A stretch of 64,000 bases of DNA, taken from positions 1 to 64,000 of the forward strand of contig DASZBX010000065.1 of the NCBI GenBank assembly GCA_035943635.1, given 5' to 3'. Below the pieces are notes generated by a model. The model did no database searches and was not told the origin of the DNA. It saw nothing but the letters and a program-made list of their open reading frames with translations. Below are positions 33,666 through 41,100 of this stretch, piece by piece. Both the position numbers and the translations under genes were made by a program. This stretch comes from DASZBX01 sp035943635 (GTDB taxonomy: Bacteria > Actinomycetota > Actinomycetes > Streptomycetales > Catenulisporaceae). How positions within the stretch are numbered: the first letter of the stretch is position 1; the number at the start of each line of letters is the position of its first letter.

Positions 33666-34547
33666 TCACGGATGCAGCGAGCCGATCAGCACTCCGGCGA
33701 GCACCGTGTGGCTCAGATACTGGGTCCACATGAAGACCCGGTAGGGCAGGCGCCGGCCGGCCTCCTCACGGCCGTGCGTACCCGTGTTGACCACCATCAA
33801 GGCCACCGCGCCCAGACACACCGCGGCGGAACACCAGAGCAGCTTGGCCGAGTACGCGGCGGCCGTGAACAGGAAGGCGGTGGCGACCACCGGGGCCGCC
33901 ACGGTCAGCAGCTGGCGCGCCCGGCGCTCGCCGAACACCACCGGCCACGTGCGCCGGCCGGCCTCCCGGTCGCCGGTGACGTCCGGCAGGTCCTTGGCGA
34001 TCCCGCCGACCCCGCCCATCCACAGCGACATCATCCCGGCGAAGACCAGCACCGCGGCGGTCGGCGGCCGTCCGGCGCACAACGCGCCGCCGAGATAGGT
34101 CAACAGGCCTAAGGACCCGCCGCCGATGCTGGCCGTGTAGTAGGTCTGCTTGAGCCGGAACGGCGGCCCGGAGTACGCGTAGCCGACCAGCAGGTACCCG
34201 ACCGTGGCGGCGAACAACCAGCGGCCGAGCAGCGCCCCGCCGGCACAGGCCAGCAGCGCCCCGACCAGCACCGCGGCGGTGGCGAAGCGCGCGGGCAGGT
34301 CGCCGCGGGCGATCGGCCGGCTCGACCCGTTGGCCACGTCCTCGACCCGGTCCGCCACGCCGTTGTACACGTACACGGCGAACGTCGCCGCACACCACCC
34401 GGCCAAGCCGACCGCCACCCGCCAGATCGCGACGCCGGCGCCCCAGGAGAGCACCATCCCGGCCGAGAACCGCAGCAGGAAGATCAGCTGGACGATCGGC
34501 CGCGCCTCGACCCAGCACAGCCGCACCCGTTCCGCAGTGACTCTCAT
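33666..34547 (-). CDS. UbiA-family integral membrane prenyltransferase
   Basis: A 293-aa polytopic membrane protein with about eight hydrophobic helices. ATG 34547 is chosen because AGGGG lies nine bases upstream; the extension to 34637 is Pro/Arg-rich and lacks a ribosome site. The UbiA signatures are recognisable: the first Asp-rich motif reads NGVADRVEDVANGSSRP (canonical NDxxDxxxD with the first Asp replaced by Gly), and the second reads KDLPDVTGDREAGRRT. A YAYSGPPFRLKQ loop between them is typical of the family. It would transfer a polyprenyl group to an aromatic or other acceptor in the membrane; donor and acceptor are unknown. It is divergent from the isopropylmalate synthase-like gene, with 280 bases between, suggesting co-regulation. 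Confidence 0.85.
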   Translation of the reverse strand: MRVTAERVRLCWVEARPIVQLIFLLRFSAGMVLSWGAGVAIWRVAVGLAGWCAATFAVYVYNGVADRVEDVANGSSRPIARGDLPARFATAAVLVGALLACAGGALLGRWLFAATVGYLLVGYAYSGPPFRLKQTYYTASIGGGSLGLLTYLGGALCAGRPPTAAVLVFAGMMSLWMGGVGGIAKDLPDVTGDREAGRRTWPVVFGERRARQLLTVAAPVVATAFLFTAAAYSAKLLWCSAAVCLGAVALMVVNTGTHGREEAGRRLPYRVFMWTQYLSHTVLAGVLIGSLHP

Positions 34548-34622
34548 CGCCCACATCCCCTTCACGGGCAACGGCTGCGACGCCGGCCCCGGACGGGGCC
34601 CCACGCTTGCCCTGCGGTTCAC

Positions 34623-34641
34623 AGTATGAAGGACCATACGG
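34623..34641. promoter_or_regulatory. GTATG...CATAC inverted repeat in the UbiA/isopropylmalate synthase divergent promoter
   Basis: AGTATGAAGGACCATACG contains GTATG and CATAC half-sites six bases apart, in the 280-base divergent intergenic region, about 80 bases upstream of the UbiA-like start. It is a possible dimeric repressor site. Confidence 0.3.
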
Positions 34642-34677
34642 CCCAGTCCAGGGCGGCGACCGGAAGGAGCACGGCCG

Positions 34678-34695
34678 ACTACAACTTTCCATCGC
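34678..34695 (+). promoter_or_regulatory. 18-mer element upstream of the isopropylmalate synthase-like gene (copy 2)
   Basis: ACTACAACTTTCCATCGC, identical over 18 bases to 29133-29150 (minus strand) ahead of the LAL gene, and in the same orientation relative to its gene. It ends 117 bases before the first possible ATG (34813). A short CCG(G)TGCT extension follows in both copies. Confidence 0.6.
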
Positions 34696-34827
34696 CCGTG
34701 CTGAACCCTCAGATCGCCGGGGCATGACCATCAATGCAGATGTCTTGCCCGCGGCCGGGCGGCGCGGGTTTGCTGATCGACAAGAGGCACGAGACGAGAA
34801 GGCACGACCGAGATGGCGGAGGGTATC

Positions 34828-36699
34828 ATGGAACGTTCTGACGTGGTCCGACGATACAGCCCATTCACACCTGTCGAGCTCCCTGACCGCACCTGGCCGG
34901 ACCGCAGCCCGGACCGCGCGCCGCGCTGGCTGTCGACCGACCTGCGCGACGGCAACCAGGCACTGGCCGTCCCGATGAGCCCGCAGCGCAAGCTGGCCCT
35001 GTTCGAGCAGCTGGTCGCCATGGGCTATCGGGAGATCGAGATCGGCTACCCGGTGGCCAGCAAGGACGAGTACGACTTCGTCCGCCTGCTGATCGAGGAG
35101 GACCGGATCCCGGACGACGTGCGGATCTCCGTCCTGGTCCAGGCCCGCGAGGATCTGATCCGGCGCACCGCCGAGTCCCTGCACGGCGCCCGCAACGCGA
35201 CCATCCACGTCTACAACGCGACCTGCCCGCAGTTCCGCAGCCTGGTCTTCGGCATGACCCGCGACCAGTGCAAGGCGCTCGCGGTCGAGGGCACCCGGCT
35301 GATGATGAAGTACGCCGAGAAGGAGCTCGCCGACTGCAACGTGGGCTACCAGTACTCCCCGGAGCTGTTCAACGAGACCGAACTCGACTTCTCGCTCGAG
35401 GTGTGCGAGGCGGTCATGGACCTGTGGGAGCCGGGCCCCGGCCGGGAGCTGGTGCTCAACTTCCCGGCGACCGTGGAACGAGCCCGGCCGAACGTCTTCG
35501 CCGACCAGATCGAGTGGCTGGACCGCAACCTGTCGCACCGCGAGGACGTGTGCCTGTCGATCCACCCGCACAACGACCGCGGCACCGGGATAGCGTCGGC
35601 CGAACTGGCCCTGCTGGCCGGCGCCCAGCGGGTCGAGGGCTGCCTATTCAGCGGCGGCGAGCGGGCCGGCAACGTCTGCCTGGTCACGCTGGGGCTCAAC
35701 TACCTGACCCAGGGCATCGACCCGGAGATCGACTTCTCGGACATCGAGGGGATCCGCCGCACGGTCGAGGAGTGCACCGGGATGAAGGTGCCCGAGCGTT
35801 TCCCGTACGCGGGCGACCTGGTGTTCACCGCCTTCTCCGGCTCGCACCAGGACGCGATCAACAAGGGCTTCGCGGCCGCCCAGGCCGAGGCGCGGACAAC
35901 CGGCGTGGAGGTGCGCGACCTGCCGTGGACGATCCCGTACCTGCCGATCGACCCGGAGGACATCGGCCGCAGCTACGAGGCGGTGGTCCGGATCAACAGC
36001 CACTCCGGCAAGGGCGGCATCGCGTACGTGATGAGTACCTGGCACGGCCTGAACCTGCCGCGCGGCCTGCAGATCGAGTTCGCCCGCGCCGTGCAGACCC
36101 TGGCCGACGACCACGGCGAGGAACTGACCCCGGAGAGCATCCGCCGCTGCTTCGAGCAGGAGTACCTGCGCCCGACCGACCCGGCCGCGATCTACGATGC
36201 GCTGGAAGCCCTGGCCACGGTGACGCTCTATGTCGGCGGCGCCGGAAGCAACGCGGAGAAGGAAGCCCTGGCGACGCTGACCGAGACGTTCGCGCCCTGG
36301 GACGTCGACGTGCGGGACGTGCACATGGTCGGCGACCAGCAGGAAGCGGTGGGCCAGCACAACTCGGTCAAGATCTACGCCGAGTGCACGTTCAACGGGC
36401 CCAACGGCGCGGGCGCACTCGGCGGCCTGGGCGCACTGGGCACACTGGGCGCGATCGGCACCCTGGCCAATCTGGGCACCCTGGGCGAGTCCGACGAGCG
36501 CGGCAACCGCAAGATCTGGGGCGCCGCCATCGGCGTCGACCTGCGCAGCCTGGCCCTGGAAGCGGTCCGGGTGGCCGCCGCCAGGTCCGGCATCCTCACC
36601 CCCCGCCTGGACCGCCGCCCCGACGCCACCAAGACCGTCCTGACCACCGCCCCCGACTGGTCCGCCCCGCGCGTCCTGGACACCGACTCTGCAGTCTGA
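34828..36699 (+). CDS. 2-isopropylmalate synthase-like enzyme (LeuA type 2 family)
   Basis: A 623-aa Claisen-type condensing enzyme; the family joins acetyl-CoA to a 2-keto acid (alpha-ketoisovalerate in leucine synthesis). ATG 34828 has GGAGGG four bases upstream; ATG 34813 in the same frame is an alternative. Visible are STDLRDGNQALAVP (metal and substrate site, about residue 36), the metal-binding LSIHPHNDRGTGIA (about 245) and FSGGERAGNVCLVTLG (about 270). Canonical LeuA has FGNGERTGN at the last site, so two or three residues differ. The C-terminal regulatory domain contains an unusual Leu-Gly repeat (LGGLGALGTLGAIGTLANLG, about 527-553). The gene sits within a PKS cluster edge and shares an 18-mer promoter element with the cluster regulator. 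It may build a branched or elongated keto-acid precursor rather than serve plain leucine synthesis. LeuB and LeuCD partners are absent from the window. Confidence 0.85.
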   Translation: MERSDVVRRYSPFTPVELPDRTWPDRSPDRAPRWLSTDLRDGNQALAVPMSPQRKLALFEQLVAMGYREIEIGYPVASKDEYDFVRLLIEEDRIPDDVRISVLVQAREDLIRRTAESLHGARNATIHVYNATCPQFRSLVFGMTRDQCKALAVEGTRLMMKYAEKELADCNVGYQYSPELFNETELDFSLEVCEAVMDLWEPGPGRELVLNFPATVERARPNVFADQIEWLDRNLSHREDVCLSIHPHNDRGTGIASAELALLAGAQRVEGCLFSGGERAGNVCLVTLGLNYLTQGIDPEIDFSDIEGIRRTVEECTGMKVPERFPYAGDLVFTAFSGSHQDAINKGFAAAQAEARTTGVEVRDLPWTIPYLPIDPEDIGRSYEAVVRINSHSGKGGIAYVMSTWHGLNLPRGLQIEFARAVQTLADDHGEELTPESIRRCFEQEYLRPTDPAAIYDALEALATVTLYVGGAGSNAEKEALATLTETFAPWDVDVRDVHMVGDQQEAVGQHNSVKIYAECTFNGPNGAGALGGLGALGTLGAIGTLANLGTLGESDERGNRKIWGAAIGVDLRSLALEAVRVAAARSGILTPRLDRRPDATKTVLTTAPDWSAPRVLDTDSAV

Positions 36700-36762
36700 G
36701 CATTCTGAACTTCTGAGCCCCACCGACGCTAACCCCTCGCCCCTCGCCGACCACCCGCCACC

Positions 36763-36835
36763 GAGGGCCGCACCCCCGCAACACAGCTAGGCCGCATCTT
36801 CCCCGGCCTGGCTGCGTCGCGGGATTGCGGCCCTC
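36763..36835. terminator. Large bidirectional hairpin between convergent genes
   Basis: Two 31-base arms (36763-36793 and 36805-36835) are complementary at 26 of 31 positions around an 11-base loop. The outermost ten pairs (GAGGGCCGCA) are perfect. It sits between the rightward isopropylmalate synthase-like gene (stop 36699) and the leftward DUF5988-like gene (stop 36866), so it can terminate both. Confidence 0.75.
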
Positions 36836-36865
36836 AAGGCTGTGCGCCCAACCCCGCCCACTCAC

Positions 36866-37084
36866 TCACTCGGCGACGAACGTAGACCCCTGCCACTCGA
36901 ACACCCGAAGCTCCCACCCGCCCTGGGACACGATCTCCCCGGTCGGCCGGAAGTGCTCGTGACAGTTCCCCATGGAAAGCTTCACCGTGGCCTCAGGATC
37001 CAGCACGTGAAGCACCTTCTGCTCATCGGCGAAGCGGATCGCAGGACCACCCCGCAGAATAACGTTCGGCTTGCCAGTAGACAT
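36866..37084 (-). CDS. Small DUF5988-like protein
   Basis: A 72-aa soluble protein starting MSTGKPNVILRGGPAIRF, with GNCHEHFRPTGE in the middle and LRVFEWQGSTFVAE at the end. The NVILxGGP start, the (Y/H)EHF core and the VFEW ending resemble the small actinobacterial DUF5988 family as I remember it; this is recognition by eye, not a search. GGAAGG lies nine bases upstream of the ATG. Members of this family are often seen near natural product genes, and no function is established. It is convergent with the isopropylmalate synthase-like gene and shares its terminator. Confidence 0.75.
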   Translation of the reverse strand: MSTGKPNVILRGGPAIRFADEQKVLHVLDPEATVKLSMGNCHEHFRPTGEIVSQGGWELRVFEWQGSTFVAE

Positions 37085-37613
37085 ACACCATCACCTTCCA
37101 TAACTTCGGCATGTAACATGACACCCCTGATAGCAGATATCTTGTTCATGCTGCGGCCTCAGTGCGAGTGTAAGATCCACGCCCAAACCCGGTAACCCGT
37201 ATCACCCCCCAGACGCCCAGACCACGACGTTTGCCCCCACGCCGACCGAGGGACGGCGCCCCGCCCGAGCCGCGCTCATAGCCGGGACCGAGGTTTCGGG
37301 CTTCTCCTCGGCGGGGCAGACGCAGGACAACCAGGGTTCTGAGAAGGCTGCAAGCGGCGAGCACCCATCGAACCCACAACGCAAAAACCCGCTGCTCGCG
37401 GCCTTCTCAGGTTCCTGGTAAACCTGGGCCGCCCCGCCGAGGAGAAGTCCGAAACCCCCCACCGACCCACCTCCCCACCGCACCAGGCAACGACCCGAAA
37501 GCCCCCTCTCCTTGGAGGGCCCGCCGAAGGCCGCTTGAAACCGCGCCCCCACCAGACCCACCACCGCCCACCCAACCCGACCCCCCGCCCAACTCACGCG
37601 GCCGCCGCCACCC
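37085..37613. other. Intergenic region with a very large imperfect palindrome
   Basis: 529 bases between the DUF5988-like gene and the mannosidase operon. An AT-rich stretch at about 37100-37150 (taacttcggcatgtaacatg) probably holds the DUF5988-like promoter. The centre is filled by the 165-base inverted repeat at 37292-37456. Open frames on the minus strand here are translations of the palindrome and are not called. Confidence 0.7.
37292..37456. repeat. 165-base imperfect inverted repeat (long stem-loop)
   Basis: The outer 26 bases of each arm (37292-37317 and 37431-37456) match at 25 of 26 positions. After a weaker section, inner blocks around GAGAAGGC (37340-37347 and complement near 37402-37409) pair again. 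The loop is about 25 bases. It lies about 158 bases past the stop of the mannosidase operon. It could be that operon's terminator, a structured transcript end, or a relic of a miniature inverted-repeat element. Confidence 0.65.
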
Positions 37614-38195
37614 TCAATGCCGATGCTCAGCATCAGGCTGACGAGGATCCGCAGGATGCTCGAACCCAGCCTCTAGCCGCACCACCTGCGCAAGCCGAAA
37701 ATCAAGCCACCGGCCAAACTCCCGCTCACGCACAGCCCGGACAAGCTGCTCTTCAATCACCACCCTCTCCTCCGCATACGACCCCACATGCCGATCCCGA
37801 TTCCGCTCGTAATAACCCCGAACCTGCTCCTCCTCCACCCCAACCCCCGCCACAACACAACGCCGCAACGCACGCGCCACCGGATTCGCCGCAAGCACCG
37901 CAGCCGTCACCCCACCCGCACGCAACGCCTCGGCAAGCGTCACCACGCCCGGCCCACCATCGCAGGGCTCACACACAACCCCACGTTCGGCCGCCTCCTG
38001 AGCCACGAGTTCCTCAACCGTGAGCACCTGCACCACCCAACGCCGCAAGTTCCGACCCTGCGGAGTATCCGAAGGCGGCAACCGAGAAGCCAACGGCCCA
38101 GCCCGCAACCCGGCAAGCCGCCGATCAACCTCACCAACCAAAATCGGCCGCTCCCCAACCCAAGCCGCAACCCCCACCTGGCCCACCGCACTCAC
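37614..38195 (-). CDS. Hypothetical protein, PpiC/SurA N-domain-like, coupled to the mannosidase gene
   Basis: A 193-aa soluble protein. GTG 38195 overlaps the mannosidase stop (GTGA), so translation is coupled. The N-terminal part (VAAWVGERPILVGEVDRRLA, then LRRWVVQVLTVEELVAQEA) and the C-terminal part (VRGYYERNRDRHVG) look like the helical parvulin-type chaperone domain (SurA/PpiC N domain), but no isomerase domain is present. The C-terminus FEHPADPRQPDAEHRH is His-rich. No signal peptide is visible, so it is probably cytoplasmic. A role in mannosidase folding or assembly is guesswork from the coupling. Function unknown. Confidence 0.8.
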   Translation of the reverse strand: MSAVGQVGVAAWVGERPILVGEVDRRLAGLRAGPLASRLPPSDTPQGRNLRRWVVQVLTVEELVAQEAAERGVVCEPCDGGPGVVTLAEALRAGGVTAAVLAANPVARALRRCVVAGVGVEEEQVRGYYERNRDRHVGSYAEERVVIEEQLVRAVREREFGRWLDFRLAQVVRLEAGFEHPADPRQPDAEHRH

Positions 38196-41100
38196 CGAGA
38201 CACCTCAACCGACACAACCTCGGTGTAATACAACCGCCCACCATGAGCGACCTTAACCACAGCCCACCACCGCCCAGCCCGCACAGAATGCGGCACCCGA
38301 ACCGGAAACGACAACCGCGCCCGCCCCCGAGCAGGCACCTCAACGCCACTGTTCCACTCAGGAAACAGCTCCCAGGTATGCCACGGACTAACCAACTGCG
38401 CCTGAACCGGCACATCACTCGCCGCGTCATTCTCCAACTCGACAACCAACTCCGCGCACTGCCCGGGCCGCAGGCTCAGCGAACCGCCAACCACCCGAGC
38501 GGTAACGGTCTCGGCCTGATCCGTCCCGACAAGCAGCCGAGCAACGTCCTCATACTCCGTCCCATCCCGCGCGGTCCGGGCACGCAACCAGTACACCCCC
38601 GGCTCCACCGCCACAGGCGGCGCAACCCGAACCCTGAACTCCGCATGCCCACGAGGCTCAATCAGATAATCCAGTTCACCCGGCTCAACCCGCCACCCCT
38701 CCGGGCCGTGCAGCGTAACAGTACCCTTCATCTGCTCCGCAACCAGATCCCCGGCCACGGTAACAGCCAACTCAACCTCCCCGACCTCCCCGCCAACCGC
38801 CACAACAGTCGGCGAAAGATGCACGGCGACAGGCATGTTCCCCATCGGCGCAGGCCCAGTGTTATGCAGCCAATACCGGGTGTACACAGGCTGGAACGGC
38901 TCAACACACAACGCACCCGCCCTACCACCACCCGACCCAACGTCCACCGCCGGCAGCTCCACCAAAGCCTGCCGAATACCAGCGCCGTCCAAGTCAATAC
39001 GCACACTCGAACCCTGCGTAACCAACGCCTCCCCACCAGCCCGCTCAATCAGATCAGCCGCATGAGCAGCAACCGGCTCAGCCCACAATCCCAACTCGGC
39101 CGTCACCGCCGAACCAGTCGCCTGATACACCCGCGCAGTGACCCGGCCAGGACTCGAATCCGGAGTCAACCCGTTCGCATGCGGGTTCCCACCAGCCTTG
39201 AGCGCGGCAAGAACGACATCCCCCGCCGGCTCAAGCGTGACATACCCCCGCGACCCGACCGGCCCCTCCCCGACCGCAGCCAGCAGCGGATGGTTCACGT
39301 CATGCCCCCGAGTCACCAACCGCGCCGCCCGCCAGTCACCGGCCCCGGTCACCAACGCATAGTCGAAACTGTGACTCCAGTGCTGCTGCTGGAAATTCGA
39401 CCCATCCGGAGCAGTACGCCGCGGCGGATCGATCCACACCCCAGAAGGCCACCCAGTACACGACCGCAGCAGCGACAGATGCAGCGCCCCACTCCCATCC
39501 ACCGCAAACCCGGGCGTACCCCGATTGACCATACCGACCGTAAAGTCATCGAGCCCTGCTTCACCCGCCGCCGCAACCACAGCCAGATCCCCAGCCTGCC
39601 GCACCGTGACCACAGCATCCTCAAGATCCGCCACAAGCGCAGCCACCGCCCCCACGCCCACCGCGCCACCACCATCGCCACCAGACCCACCATCAGCCAG
39701 AATCAACACCGGCAACGCATCAACACCCGTCAAATCAGCCCCAGGCACCCACACCTCACCCAACGGCCGCCCAGCCGGAACCCACACCCGCGCCGACCCG
39801 CCCGCAGCCAACTGCCGCTCCAACTCAGCCCGATACTCCCCCGGCGCGCCCGCCAAAACCTGCGCCGTGAACGGATTCAGCTCCGGCCCGCCGAGCGCAA
39901 TCCGCACATCCGGCAGATTGGAGTCCACCGCAAGCCGCCCATACCGCGCCCCGGTCCCGGTCGAACACGTAGCAGTCACCCCCTGCCGCACCAGCGCCAC
40001 CGACAACTCACGAGCCGAATCCCCAGCCGCAGCAACACCATCCGCAGCAACAATCTCAGCAATCCCCAGAGCCCGCACGGCCCCGACCCGCCCATCGAGA
40101 TCCTCCACCACGACCCGAGCAGTAGAGGACAGCGCAAACCAGTGGTTGGCCGGGTTGTCCAACGTCCACGGATTGCTCGCACTATCCACGTCGATCAGCC
40201 CGAACCCACGTCCCACAACCGCATCCGCAACCTCGCTGACCGGCAACGCACCGGGAATCGCGACCGGCCACCGCACCCGAAGCAGCTGATCCTTCCCCTC
40301 GAACTCATCCACATGCGTCGTCGCATCAACCCGGTCCAGCCCATGCCACAGCGTGAGTTCCTGGGTATGCCGAACCGGCCCGATCCGCCCGGTGACGGTG
40401 ATCCGCCACCCGATCGCGCACTCACTGACCGCCACCGACTCCGCAGCCGCCCCCGCCGAACCGTCCACCCGACCGTCCGGCACAAGATGCCAGGGCCCTT
40501 CGTTCCACTTCGGATGCGCCGGATACTCCTCATACACCAGCAGTTCGTTCCCAACCCGCCCATCCTGGAGCACCTGCCGCGCCGCGTCCTTGTCGAAGAA
40601 CTCAGACACACACCCACCGCGCGCAGGATCAACCACGATCCGATGGTGCTCGTTCTCGATGACGTTCCCGGAACGCGCAGACCACCCGATCTCAGTAGCC
40701 TCCGAAGTCCCCGTCACCCGCCAGGTACGATGCCCGATCGCAGGCACATCGACCCCCAAGAACACCACATCAACCGACGCCAACCCGCCGCTCCCCCCAT
40801 CACCGCTCTCATGCCAAGCCGGATGCTCCAACAACACCGGAACCGAAGCCCCCGCGTCATCGAACACCGCAACACCCTCGATCCCCACACTCCCCGGAAC
40901 ACCGAACTCCACCCGCGCCCGAACCAAGTCGGTCCGCGGCCAAGACGAGGGGTTGAACACCGTCACATACCTGGACTCGGATTCAGCCCCATCCCCACCG
41001 CGCCATTCGCCCGCGCCGCTTTCCTCCGAATCACCGGCCAAACTACTGAGCGCCCGATCCAACACCCCCCGCGCCAAATCATGAGCCTCCCGCCACCCGG

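Noticed and set aside
37202..37633. Overlapping short minus-strand frames (up to 143 codons)
   Set aside because: They translate the long palindrome and lack ribosome sites; composition is Gly/Trp/Arg-biased.
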